Shown here: one piece after another, positions 15,040 to 22,987 of the stretch
How positions within the stretch are numbered: the stretch's first letter is position 1
How the letters are laid out: each line of letters starts with the position of its first letter
Assembly (NCBI RefSeq): GCF_009870785.1
Contig: NZ_WTWX01000025.1
Coordinates: forward strand, 1-39,051
DNA from: Paenibacillus sp. An7
GTDB taxonomy: Bacteria > Bacillota > Bacilli > Paenibacillales > Paenibacillaceae
DNA length: 39,051 nt
Direction of reading: 5' to 3'
The notes under the pieces: model-generated
Database searches by the model: none
Told to the model about the DNA's origin: nothing
What the model saw: the letters and a program-made list of their open reading frames with translations, nothing else
Position numbers and translations under genes: made by a program

Positions 15040-15058
15040 ACGGAAGGAATGAGAATAC

Positions 15059-16057
15059 ATGTCTTTTTTCAAAAAACAATTTGCAAACGTAGTCGAGTGG
15101 GAAGAGTTCAGAGATGATATGATTTTCTGGAAGTGGAGCAATAGAGAAATTAAAAAAGGAAGTAAGCTCCTGATCCGGTCCGGGCAAGATGCGATCTTTA
15201 TTCACAACGGAAAAATTGAAGGAATTTTTCAAGAAGAAGGGGAGTATAGCATTGAATCTGACATTGTTCCATTCCTGTCTACACTGAAAGGGTTTAAGTT
15301 TGGCTTTAACAGTGGGATGAGAGTGGAAGTACTCTTCGTCAATACAAAAGAATTCACTGTCAGATGGGGGACGCAGAATCCTATTCTAATCCCAACCCCG
15401 CAGCTGCCGGGCGGAATGCCAATCCGTGCGAACGGTACGTTCAATTTCAAAGTAAATGATTATGTGACACTTATTGATAAAATTGCTGGGGTAAAGAACA
15501 GTTATCTTGTAGAGGACGTTAAGATTCGGATTACTTCTGTGCTGGATCAGCTCTTAATGAAATGGATTAGCCGCGAAGGTAAGGATATGTTTAACTTGCA
15601 GGCCAATGCATCTGAAATCGCAAGAGGAATTCAGGAAGATTTGGATATGCAAGTGATGAATAATGGGATGACGATTACCGGGTTTCAGGTGATGAGTTTT
15701 AACTATCCAAAAGAAATCCAAGACATGATTACGAAGACTGCTTCTCATGAAATGATCGGTAATCTGCAAAAATATCAGCAAGTTAGTATCACTGATGGGA
15801 TTGCGTCCGGCAACCTCAAAGGCGGCAGTACAGCTGCAGACATGATTGGAATACAAGTGGGAATGAATGCAGCAAATCAGATGATGAAAAATATAGAATC
15901 TAACGAGAAATCCGCTGCTTCTGAAAATTCAAACGTTAAGCCTGCGGCATCATCCTCTGCAGATCAAGGCCAGAAAAAGCCGAATTTCTGCCCGAACTGT
16001 GGTACGAAGACAGAAGGAGCCAACTTTTGTCCAAACTGTGGTCAAAAATTGACCTAA
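15059..16057 (+). CDS. ydjI: YdjI-like SPFH-domain protein with C-terminal zinc ribbons
   Basis: 332 residues. The SPFH/band-7 domain (about 25-250) lacks a transmembrane helix; it is the virion-core-like subgroup (FANVVEWEEFRDDMIFWKWS, TVRWGTQNPILIPT). A low-complexity linker (NSNVKPAASSSADQGQK) and a double zinc ribbon end the protein (PNFCPNCGTKTEGANFCPNC). B. subtilis YdjI (about 320 aa) has the same plan and localises with PspA through YdjGH. ATG 15059 with GGAAGG ten bases upstream. Last gene of the operon, followed by a terminator. Confidence 0.88.
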   Translation: MSFFKKQFANVVEWEEFRDDMIFWKWSNREIKKGSKLLIRSGQDAIFIHNGKIEGIFQEEGEYSIESDIVPFLSTLKGFKFGFNSGMRVEVLFVNTKEFTVRWGTQNPILIPTPQLPGGMPIRANGTFNFKVNDYVTLIDKIAGVKNSYLVEDVKIRITSVLDQLLMKWISREGKDMFNLQANASEIARGIQEDLDMQVMNNGMTITGFQVMSFNYPKEIQDMITKTASHEMIGNLQKYQQVSITDGIASGNLKGGSTAADMIGIQVGMNAANQMMKNIESNEKSAASENSNVKPAASSSADQGQKKPNFCPNCGTKTEGANFCPNCGQKLT

Positions 16058-16099
16058 TAGACAGCCTCATGTAATGCGAAATCATCAGAAGACACTAAG

Positions 16100-16125
16100 A
16101 AGACGCCGCTCAGGTGTCTTTTTTT
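16100..16125 (+). terminator. Terminator of the pspA operon
   Basis: Stem AGACGCC / GGTGTCT (one G-U), 5-nt loop, then seven T residues. Confidence 0.87.
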
Positions 16126-16251
16126 GTATTTGCGTAGTTTCCCTATAGATATGCCTCTTTATATATGAAAAAAGTGTAGCATCAAAACTTTATTTATATT
16201 TTTCGTTTATTGGCAGCTATGATACCATTGTGTGGAAAAGAGGGTGATGAT

Positions 16252-17478
16252 ATGATGAATGCTTCTTATTGGTTAACCAATGTAAGATTAGAACAGGGAT
16301 ATGTCATGGAAAATGGACAAGTAGTGGGTACGAAGACAGAGATTTGTCACATTCGAATCGAAGATAGTGTAATTGCGGAAGTTGTGGAGGCAGGTAAAGA
16401 GATCGTGAGTCCTCTTCCTAGATACGACGGCAAGCAATTATTAATGCTTCCTTCCTTTGAGGAAGCGCATATTCATTTGGATAAAACGTATTATGGTGGT
16501 CCTTGGCAAGCGGTACGAAAGGTAACCAGTATCTTTGAAAGGATTGAAGAAGAGAAGCGATTATTACCGAAGCTCCTGCCGGCGGCAAGACAACAAGCCG
16601 AGAGTATTTTGGAACTTATACAGGGATATGGTTCTACATATGTTCGAAGTCATTGTAATATTGAACCGGTGAGCGGACTACATAGGTTAGAAGCAACAAA
16701 GCAAGCTTTGGATACATTTTCGGGAAAAATCTCCTCAGAGATTGTAGCTTTTCCGCAGCACGGATTGCTTAGATCTGATTCTGTACAGTTGGTAAAGCAG
16801 TCAATAGCTGAGGGAGCAACTCATGTGGGCGGGGTAGATCCATACACGGTGGATGGAGATATCGAGAAATCACTGCAGACAATGGTAGAGATAGCTGTAG
16901 CGGGTAAAGCGGGAATTGATATTCACCTACATGATAGAAATGAAGCGGGTAAGCAAACATTAACGAGACTTGCTGATCTGACGGAAGAAGCAGGATTGCA
17001 AGGGAAGGTTACCGTGAGTCATGCTTTCTGGTTTGCCAGCGCGGAAGCACAGGAAGCTGAGGAGTTAGCAGCTCGAATGGCTTCACTCGGCATGTCAATC
17101 ACATCGACCGTACCGATTGGAAGATCAACAATGCCTCTTCCGATGTTACATAAGATGGGAGTTAACGTTAAACTGTCAACGGACAGCCTAACCGATCACT
17201 GGTCTCCTTTTGGTAACGGCGATCAGCTTGAAAAGGCAGGGCGCTATGCAGAATTATATGGATGTGATGATGAGTTCTCTTTATCTCAGTCTCTTGGTTT
17301 TATTACAGGCGGGATAACACCGCTTAGTTCCAAAGGTGAACAAGTATGGCCAAAAGCAGGGGACACAGCAAGTTTTGTGTTAGTGCATGCGAGTTGTGCG
17401 GCTGAAGCCGTTGCCCGAAGATCAGAGCGAGCAGCGGTATGGTACAAAGGGCGTCTTGTGAACGGGACCTTATTATAA
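16252..17478 (+). CDS. Cytosine-deaminase-like amidohydrolase
   Basis: 408 residues of the metal-dependent amidohydrolase superfamily (CodA-like branch). Metal-site motifs in order: His73-X-His75 (AHIHLDK), RSHCNIE, DIHLHDR, VSHAFWF and the Asp of STDSLTDHWSPFGNGD. The TDH-SPFGNGD ending is typical of cytosine/isocytosine deaminases and ammelide hydrolases. The substrate cannot be fixed from sequence; a pyrimidine-like or triazine-like ring is likely. ATG 16252 is chosen because GAGGG lies seven bases upstream; an in-frame ATG at 16210 has no ribosome binding site. It converges with an MFS transporter gene, and the pair share a double terminator. Confidence 0.85.
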   Translation: MMNASYWLTNVRLEQGYVMENGQVVGTKTEICHIRIEDSVIAEVVEAGKEIVSPLPRYDGKQLLMLPSFEEAHIHLDKTYYGGPWQAVRKVTSIFERIEEEKRLLPKLLPAARQQAESILELIQGYGSTYVRSHCNIEPVSGLHRLEATKQALDTFSGKISSEIVAFPQHGLLRSDSVQLVKQSIAEGATHVGGVDPYTVDGDIEKSLQTMVEIAVAGKAGIDIHLHDRNEAGKQTLTRLADLTEEAGLQGKVTVSHAFWFASAEAQEAEELAARMASLGMSITSTVPIGRSTMPLPMLHKMGVNVKLSTDSLTDHWSPFGNGDQLEKAGRYAELYGCDDEFSLSQSLGFITGGITPLSSKGEQVWPKAGDTASFVLVHASCAAEAVARRSERAAVWYKGRLVNGTLL

Positions 17479-17505
17479 TTGCAATCCGTTCAATTAGTGG
17501 ATAAC

Positions 17506-17583
17506 AAAAAGAGGTTTCCTTCTAGGAAACCTCCCAGACTGCAGGCAAACTAGCTTAAACTAGTTTGCCCGCAGTCTTTTTTA
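17506..17583. terminator. Double terminator between convergent genes
   Basis: Hairpin A, GAGGTTTCC (17511-17519) / GGAAACCTC (17525-17533), is followed on the minus strand by TTTTTG and ends the MFS transcript. Hairpin B, AGACTGC plus GGCAAACTAG paired to CTAGTTTGCC plus GCAGTCT (17536-17577), is followed by six T residues and ends the plus-strand amidohydrolase transcript. Confidence 0.9.
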
Positions 17584-17600
17584 TTTTATCCGAAAGAGGA

Positions 17601-18866
17601 TTAGTTAAATGCACCTGCTTTTTCAAGCTTTTTCTTCCCATTAAACGCGAGGATAATCATGAGGATATTTATAACCATCATACAAGCAATGCCAATTAAC
17701 ACAGGAGTGTAAGAACCCGTTGCATCGTAAATATATCCATATCCAGGCAAGGCAACAATTCCTGCTACAGCGAGTCCTAGAGCTACGATTGCATAGATCT
17801 GACTGTATTCTTTATTACCGAACAAAGCCGATGTCAGCAGGGGTCCAAGTGTTCCAATCGATGAAACTACAAATCCGAAAATCACCATTGCAATAGAGAA
17901 CATCACTGAGTTATCAGCAGATGTTAATAGAATGGTCACAGGAACTAGACCTAGGATCATAGCAAAAATAGCTGTGTTTCTCGCACCAATCTTATCGGTT
18001 AAGAATCCGAAAGCTAAAGCGCCAAGTAATGCTCCGACCATCCATCCCGCCATCGCGTTACTTGCAAATATTCCATCATAACCAAGTTGTTTTACTGCAA
18101 AGGTTGGAACGTGTTGAGCAAAACATCCAATGGCAGTAATAAAGAATAGGAAGGCAATTAATGCATAGAGTGCAGACGATCTCTTCGCTGCTCCAAATGA
18201 AACTCCTTTTTCAAGTACAGGTGTTTTCGATTCATCTTCTTCAGTAACTTCATCTGCGCCATAAGGCTGCAGACCTTTTTCTATTGGCGACATTCGAAGT
18301 GCGAAAAATACAACAGGAATGACGATGATGATAACAGCCACACCAATGATAATGTAAGTATTTCTCCAGCCCTCATTAGCTAATAAGTTACCAATGATAG
18401 GTTGAAGCACTGCGCCCAAACCGCCGGATACAGCCATCATAATACCGATCATCAGACCTTTATTCTTCTTAAACCAATTGTTAATCAGTACGGGTCCTGC
18501 CATCTGGGTAAGAAAAACAGCGCCAATAGCCATGGGAATTGAGAACAAATACCAACCCCATACAGAGCTCATGAACCCGAACATTGCAAATGAACCAGCT
18601 TGTAGTACAACCGCAATCATGAGTAGACTGCGGAGATTGTACTTAGCCATCATCTTACCAGCGAAGGGCAGGAAGATCATAGTAACAATGGAAGCAATAC
18701 TAAAGTAGATGTTTAAGTCTCCCATACGAATACCTAAATCCTGTGTAACGGGCGTCAGGAATAGTCCGCCTGAGCTATTGAGGCCGCCTCTTGTTAATCC
18801 AACCATGATGGATACGCCTACTAGTATCCACCAAGCAAAGTGGATTTTTTTCTTATTTTTAATCAT
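17601..18866 (-). CDS. MFS transporter, monocarboxylate/oxalate-formate-like
   Basis: 421 residues with 12 predicted transmembrane helices in two halves split by a charged loop (EVTEEDESKTPVLEKG, around residue 210). MFS signatures include FAGKMMAKYNLRSLL after helix 2 and GFLTDKIGARNTA after helix 8. The N-terminal WWILVGVSIMVGLTRGGLNSSGGLF resembles OFA/MCT-type carboxylate transporters. The substrate is unknown. The start at 18866 has AAGGAGA just upstream on the minus strand. A second, clearly different MFS protein of the OFA type lies at 22988. Confidence 0.87.
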   Translation of the reverse strand: MIKNKKKIHFAWWILVGVSIMVGLTRGGLNSSGGLFLTPVTQDLGIRMGDLNIYFSIASIVTMIFLPFAGKMMAKYNLRSLLMIAVVLQAGSFAMFGFMSSVWGWYLFSIPMAIGAVFLTQMAGPVLINNWFKKNKGLMIGIMMAVSGGLGAVLQPIIGNLLANEGWRNTYIIIGVAVIIIVIPVVFFALRMSPIEKGLQPYGADEVTEEDESKTPVLEKGVSFGAAKRSSALYALIAFLFFITAIGCFAQHVPTFAVKQLGYDGIFASNAMAGWMVGALLGALAFGFLTDKIGARNTAIFAMILGLVPVTILLTSADNSVMFSIAMVIFGFVVSSIGTLGPLLTSALFGNKEYSQIYAIVALGLAVAGIVALPGYGYIYDATGSYTPVLIGIACMMVINILMIILAFNGKKKLEKAGAFN

Positions 18867-19503
18867 GCTGTCTCCTTAATTCCCTCTTAGGGTATGTATA
18901 AGTCTAATTTTTTTATGTAGTTTTGTGAAAAGATGCATTACGAGGTAAAGAAACAGATTTAGTTTAAATAGATAGTCATTCTAATCATTCAGCGACTTTT
19001 ATCACAATCACAAAGAAGTCTTTAAAGTCCATAAAAATCATCGTGAGGCTATAATGCTGATTATTACTATAGGGTGCTTTTTAGATAAATAAGCTTTCTG
19101 GTTCTGTGTTTTTAATGCTAATTTGTCAGAGATCATCGACACTTTACCTTCTAGTTACTTCGTTTGATTCAATATCCTTCGTCTAATAGGTGTTGTAAGC
19201 GGTTTTAAAACTATTACAGAATTCATGCTGTCTTTGCGTTGCATTAAACCTTGTACTTTCTAATGTGACAAACCAATATGCTCCTATAGCTACACCCCTT
19301 ACTTATAATGGATTTTAGGTAACTTTTTATGTACGAGTTACTTTACATAACCATATTAACCCCTCGCTAAATCTGTGTCAATCTTGTGAACCTAAATAAA
19401 AAGCGGTACTTGTCAAGATTTTAGAGTTAAAAAAATTGTGGTAGAATAATATAAATAGGTTATTTAATGTTACTAAGTTATATATTCTCACATAAGGTAA
19501 TAA
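18867..19503. other. Long AT-rich intergenic region between divergent genes
   Basis: About 640 bp without an open frame carrying a ribosome binding site. One cre-like sequence, TGTAAGCGGTTTTA (19194-19207), matches the CcpA consensus with one mismatch but is over 300 bp from the MFS start. No confident promoter pair was found for either gene. The length is unusual for this compact region. Confidence 0.45.
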
Positions 19504-19520
19504 AAGTATTGCAAGTACTT
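19504..19520. promoter_or_regulatory. Candidate operator before the HxlR-type regulator
   Basis: AAGTATTGCAAGTACTT has 5-bp inverted arms (AAGTA / TACTT) around 7 bp. It ends one base before the GGAGGTG ribosome binding site. YodB-family proteins bind short AT-rich palindromes of this spacing and often regulate themselves. The assignment is inference. Confidence 0.35.
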
Positions 19521-19533
19521 GGAGGTGCATGTT

Positions 19534-19854
19534 GTGACTGGGCGAAATGATACACAGGAGGCATGTAATAAAGTCGAAGAAGGATATAATTTTTTAGGTA
19601 AGAAGTGGGTTGGAATTATTATTCATACCTTATCGAAAGAGCCAAAGAGATTTAGTGAAATTTTAGGTGCTATTCCTGACTTGAGTAAGCGGATGTTGAA
19701 TGAACGCATGAAGGAATTAGAGGATTATGGTATTGTAATTCGAAACGTGATAACAGATCGCCCTGTTAGAACACAATATTCATTAACCCGAAAGGGAAAC
19801 GAGCTGGGAGTTACACTTCGAGTGTTCGAAAAATGGGCTGAGAAATGGATGTAA
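19534..19854 (+). CDS. HxlR-family regulator, YodB-like with one N-terminal Cys
   Basis: 106 residues; a winged helix-turn-helix repressor. LGKKWVGIIIHTLSKEPKRF, IPDLSKRMLNERMKELEDYG and TQYSLTRKGNELG follow B. subtilis YodB closely, which senses diamide and quinones through thiols and represses a nitroreductase gene. The conserved N-terminal Cys is present (Cys11, in TQEACNKVEEG). The C-terminal Cys residues of YodB are absent (the protein ends WAEKWM). It would act as a one-Cys sensor (inference). GTG 19534 is chosen because GGAGGTG lies six bases upstream; an in-frame TTG at 19519 precedes that site. Monocistronic with a strong terminator. Confidence 0.87.
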   Translation: MTGRNDTQEACNKVEEGYNFLGKKWVGIIIHTLSKEPKRFSEILGAIPDLSKRMLNERMKELEDYGIVIRNVITDRPVRTQYSLTRKGNELGVTLRVFEKWAEKWM

Positions 19855-19875
19855 ACTTAGATGTTCTGGGATATC

Positions 19876-19937
19876 AAAAAAAACAAACCCGAGGTCTCCT
19901 AGAGACTTCGGGTTTGTTTAGAGAGTTCAAACTCTCT
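19876..19937. terminator. Bidirectional terminator region
   Basis: AACAAACCCGAGGTCT / AGACTTCGGGTTTGTT (19882-19918) forms a 16-bp stem. On the minus strand it is followed by TTTTTTTTG, ending the GlsB-like gene; on the plus strand it ends the HxlR gene with a shorter T tract. A second perfect 8-bp hairpin, AGAGAGTT / AACTCTCT, follows at 19920-19937. Confidence 0.85.
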
Positions 19938-19999
19938 CTGGTACTATGGTAATTATAATATCAGTAATGTAATGAATAAAGATCTTACGATGTTTCTCC

Positions 20000-20251
20000 T
20001 TATGCTCTTCTTGTACTTCGAAGAATAAGACTAAGAATAGCAACGAGAACGATCGCACCAATCAGTGCAGGGAAGATATAGAATCCACCTGTTTCAGGTC
20101 CCCATTCTCCGAGTAGAAGACCACCAAGCCAAGCCCCTACAAAACCAGCGATAATATTACCAACAATACCGAATGGAATATCCTTGCCGACGATTAGACC
20201 TGCTAACCAACCAATAATACCACCAATAATTAACGCCCATAACCAACCCAT
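20000..20251 (-). CDS. GlsB/YeaQ/YmgE-family small membrane protein
   Basis: 83 residues with three hydrophobic segments: GWLWALIIGGIIGWLAGLIV, IVGNIIAGFVGAWLGGLLLG and FPALIGAIVLVAILSLIL. Gly-rich helices are typical of the transglycosylase-associated (GlsB/YeaQ) family, general stress membrane proteins of unknown activity. I place the start at ATG 20251, since GGAAAGGTG lies nine bases upstream. The earlier codons 20263 and 20260 overlap that site. The C terminus is basic (RSTRRA), consistent with a cytoplasmic end. Confidence 0.88.
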   Translation of the reverse strand: MGWLWALIIGGIIGWLAGLIVGKDIPFGIVGNIIAGFVGAWLGGLLLGEWGPETGGFYIFPALIGAIVLVAILSLILRSTRRA

Positions 20252-20376
20252 ATTTAACATCACCTTTCCATTGTTTTTCGTTTGCTGTTGATTTTATAAC
20301 CGCATAATCGAAGTTCTAATCATAAACAGAAAAATAATTTAAATTTTGGGTGGTTTCTTAGTAAGGTTCAATGGCA

Positions 20377-20404
20377 TTAAACAAGAGTTTTTCTGTGGTA
20401 CAAT
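20377..20404 (+). promoter_or_regulatory. Extended -10 promoter of the sensor-kinase operon
   Basis: TTAAAC (20377-20382), 16 bp, then TGG-TACAAT (TACAAT at 20399-20404) with the TGn extension. It lies about 60 bp before the kinase start. Confidence 0.5.
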
Positions 20405-20464
20405 AACAAAATGTAAGGGTATGGAACGGATCGCTATTTTATATTTGGAGAGTGATGGAACGTC

Positions 20465-22129
20465 ATGCAGGAGTCTTTGTTAATGTTGCTTCAGCTGTTA
20501 GAACGCGCAGCTCTTTTGCTGATGTGTTTATTTGTGCTGACACGAATACCAGGATTTAAAGCTTTCTTTGGGCAAAGGGAAAAAACGGGATATGAACTTA
20601 TTCTAGCAACCATCATTTTCAGCGGGTTTGCCTTATTTGGTACCTATAGCGGTATTAATGTTGAAGGTTCGCTTGTGAATGTGCGAATCATTGCCATCTT
20701 ATCGGGCGGGATCCTATTTGGCCCTTGGGTCGGTCTTGCCACAGGGATTATCTCCGGGATTCATCGTTTTTTGATTGATATCGGGGGTGTTACTTCCTTG
20801 CCTTGCCTGATTACGAGTATTACAGCAGGGTTCGTGTCAGGACAAATATATCGTATTACATCACGGGAACGCAGATGGAAGATGGGGATCATCGCCGGTA
20901 TGGCATGTGAAGCGTTAACGATGATTTTAATTATCGTATTGGCTGAGCCTACTTCGCTTGGTGTGGTTATCGTTTCTCGGATTGGCCTTCCCATGATTGT
21001 CAGCCAAGTCAGCGTGGGTCTTATTGTCATGCTCGTACAGAGTGTTGAAGGGGAGAAAGAACTAGTCGCAGCCAAACAGGCTAAACTATCCCTCGATATT
21101 GCGAATAAAACATTGCCTTATTTTCGAAGCATCACTCCAGATTCGCTTCATACCATTTGTCACATTATCAAGGATGAAATTGGCGCAGATGCAGTGTCGA
21201 TCACCGATACGAAGCAGATTCTAGCTTATATTGGCGTGGGTGAGGAGTACTATAAGGAGCAGCATGCCATCATCAGTGAGGAAACGAAAAACACGCTGAA
21301 AAGCGGGGAAATCATGATACGTAACAATGATGCAGAGCATACGAACCCTTTTATTAAATCCCTGATTATTATTCCGCTGAAAGAAAAGGGAGAAGTAACC
21401 GGAGCCCTCAAGATTTATTATGCGAAGGCACATAAAATTACGGATTCCCTGCAAGCGCTGGCAGTAGGATTGTCGCAGATGATCTCTACACTCATGGAAG
21501 TGTCAAGAGTAGAGGGAATTAAAATAATGGCAAATAAAGCAGAGCTGAAGGCACTTCAGACGAAGATTAATCCTCATTTTCTATTTAATGCGCTGAATGC
21601 CATCGCTTCTTCTATTCGTACTGATCCTGATAGAGCGAGAGAATTGATTGTAAACCTGTCTGGTTATATGCGTTTTAACCTGGAGCTTAGTGATGAGATA
21701 ATTGATATCCGCAAAGAACTTGAGCAAGTTAACCATTACGTAGAGATTGAGAAAGCTAGATTCGGGAATCGGCTTGAAGTGGAATATGATATTGACGAAG
21801 TAGAAGTGTGCATCCCAAGCCTTATTATTCAGCCGCTTGTTGAGAACGCAATAATCCATGGTATTCTGAAGGTTAAGGGGCCGGGGAAAGTGACGATTTC
21901 GGTCAAGGATCTCGGAGAAAATGTAAGGATTAGCATCACGGATACAGGAGCGGGAATAGCACCGGAGATTATCCGAAATGTGTACAGTGACAATATGCCT
22001 GATAACAAAATTGGACTATATAATGTGCATCAGCGTGTGAAACTTATCTATGGTGAAGGTCTTCGTATCTGCCGGTTAGAGCAGGGGACAAGTATAGATT
22101 TTGATGTGACAAAAAGAGGTGTTCAGTAA
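20465..22129 (+). CDS. ypdA: LytS/YpdA-type sensor histidine kinase
   Basis: 554 residues. The N-terminal 5TM-LYT sensor region (about 1-200) has [20 protein letters not shown] and [17 protein letters not shown], typical of LytS, BtsS and YpdA. A GAF domain follows (about 210-350). The His-kinase domain has the phospho-acceptor His371 in [15 protein letters not shown]. The HATPase domain has the N box [11 protein letters not shown] and G box [10 protein letters not shown]. It should phosphorylate the adjacent LytTR regulator, whose ATG directly follows the stop codon. The downstream YhjX-like transporter and YpdB-type repeats point to the YpdA pyruvate-sensing branch, not autolysis control. 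The ribosome binding site is weak (GGAG about 14 bases upstream). Confidence 0.88.
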   Translation: MQESLLMLLQLLERAALLLMCLFVLTRIPGFKAFFGQREKTGYELILATIIFSGFALFGTYSGINVEGSLVNVRIIAILSGGILFGPWVGLATGIISGIHRFLIDIGGVTSLPCLITSITAGFVSGQIYRITSRERRWKMGIIAGMACEALTMILIIVLAEPTSLGVVIVSRIGLPMIVSQVSVGLIVMLVQSVEGEKELVAAKQAKLSLDIANKTLPYFRSITPDSLHTICHIIKDEIGADAVSITDTKQILAYIGVGEEYYKEQHAIISEETKNTLKSGEIMIRNNDAEHTNPFIKSLIIIPLKEKGEVTGALKIYYAKAHKITDSLQALAVGLSQMISTLMEVSRVEGIKIMANKAELKALQTKINPHFLFNALNAIASSIRTDPDRARELIVNLSGYMRFNLELSDEIIDIRKELEQVNHYVEIEKARFGNRLEVEYDIDEVEVCIPSLIIQPLVENAIIHGILKVKGPGKVTISVKDLGENVRISITDTGAGIAPEIIRNVYSDNMPDNKIGLYNVHQRVKLIYGEGLRICRLEQGTSIDFDVTKRGVQ

Positions 22130-22858
22130 ATGAGAGCAATCATCGTGGAAGATGAAGTATTAGCCAGGCAAGAGCTGCGTTATTTAATAGAAGCACATAG
22201 CAAGATCAAGGTAGACGCTGAGTTTGAGGATGGTCTGGATGCTCTGAAATTTTTGCAGAGTCAAGAGGTTGACGTCTTGTTCTTAGATATCAATATTCCT
22301 TCAATTGACGGGGTGTTGCTTGCCCATAATATCAGTAAGTTTTCTGTTAAACCTTACATCGTCTTTATTACAGCATATAAGGAACACGCAGTGGAAGCAT
22401 TTGAAGTAGAGGCCTTTGACTATATTCTCAAACCTTACAGTGAGTCCCGCATCACTTCTATGCTGGAAAAACTGGAAACGGCATATATAGGACAGCGCAG
22501 AGCGATGCCGGAACAACATACGCCTTCCATTACAAAGGTGAATCTATATAAAAACGAAAAGATCATGGTTGTTGATGCAGACGATATTTATTATGCGGTA
22601 GCTCAAGAGAAGACAACAGAGGTCGTGACGAAGAACGAGAAATACATGATGCAACTCAGTATCAGCGAATTTTATGAGCGCCTTCCTAAAGAGGTCTTTT
22701 TCCGCTGTCACCGTTCCTATCTTGTGAACACAGAGAAAATTAAAGAGATTGTCCCATGGTTTAATAATACATATTTACTTCGGTTAAGTGAGATTGATGC
22801 TGAAATCCCTGTCAGCCGCAGTAAAGCTAAAGAGTTCAGGCAACTTATGCGACTATAG
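22130..22858 (+). CDS. ypdB: LytTR-type response regulator (YpdB-like)
   Basis: 242 residues. The receiver domain (1-120) has acidic residues Glu7-Asp8 (IIVEDE), phospho-acceptor Asp53 (VLFLDINIPSIDG), Thr in FITAYKEHAVEAF and Lys in DYILKPY. The LytTR DNA-binding domain (about 140-240) has VVDADDIYYAVAQEKTTEV, FYERLPKEVFFRCHRSYLVN and EIPVSRSKAKEF. Translation is coupled to the kinase (TAA-ATG junction). LytTR proteins bind two direct repeats about two helical turns apart. Such repeats lie right after this gene (22860-22890) and match the E. coli YpdB operator, so the target should be the transporter at 22988. Confidence 0.9.
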   Translation: MRAIIVEDEVLARQELRYLIEAHSKIKVDAEFEDGLDALKFLQSQEVDVLFLDINIPSIDGVLLAHNISKFSVKPYIVFITAYKEHAVEAFEVEAFDYILKPYSESRITSMLEKLETAYIGQRRAMPEQHTPSITKVNLYKNEKIMVVDADDIYYAVAQEKTTEVVTKNEKYMMQLSISEFYERLPKEVFFRCHRSYLVNTEKIKEIVPWFNNTYLLRLSEIDAEIPVSRSKAKEFRQLMRL

Positions 22859-22859
22859 A

Positions 22860-22890
22860 GGCATTTCATTCCGAATTCAGGTTATTTCAT
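22860..22890 (+). promoter_or_regulatory. LytTR direct repeats matching the YpdB operator
   Basis: GGCATTTCAT (22860-22869), an 11-bp spacer, and GTTATTTCAT (22881-22890). The E. coli YpdB site upstream of yhjX, as I recall it, is two GGCATTTCAT repeats with an 11-bp spacer. The first repeat here is identical and the second differs at two positions. The repeats end about 10 bp before the likely -35 region, as expected for an activator. Confidence 0.75.
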
Positions 22891-22913
22891 TCCTGTTTTC
22901 GCTTTTCCTTGAA

Positions 22914-22928
22914 TGTAAGCGCTAAAAT
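22914..22928 (+). promoter_or_regulatory. -10 box and overlapping cre-like site of the YhjX-like gene
   Basis: TAAAAT (22923-22928) is the best -10; the hexamer 17 bp upstream (22900-22905) is poor, as expected for an activator-dependent promoter. TGTAAGCGCTAAAA (22914-22927) fits the CcpA cre consensus with one mismatch and overlaps the -10, so CcpA binding would block transcription. Confidence 0.5.
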
Positions 22929-22987
22929 AAGAGTGTGTTAAGAGCTCAAGTACACTTACATTAGACAAAAGAAAGAAGGAAAGCAAC

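Noticed and set aside
16210..16251. Longer N terminus for the amidohydrolase
   Set aside because: No ribosome binding site before 16210, while GAGGG is well placed before ATG 16252.
20465..22858. Reading the LytS/LytTR pair as an autolysis regulator of lrgAB
   Set aside because: No lrgAB genes follow; the adjacent YhjX-like gene and YpdB-type repeats favour the pyruvate-sensing branch.
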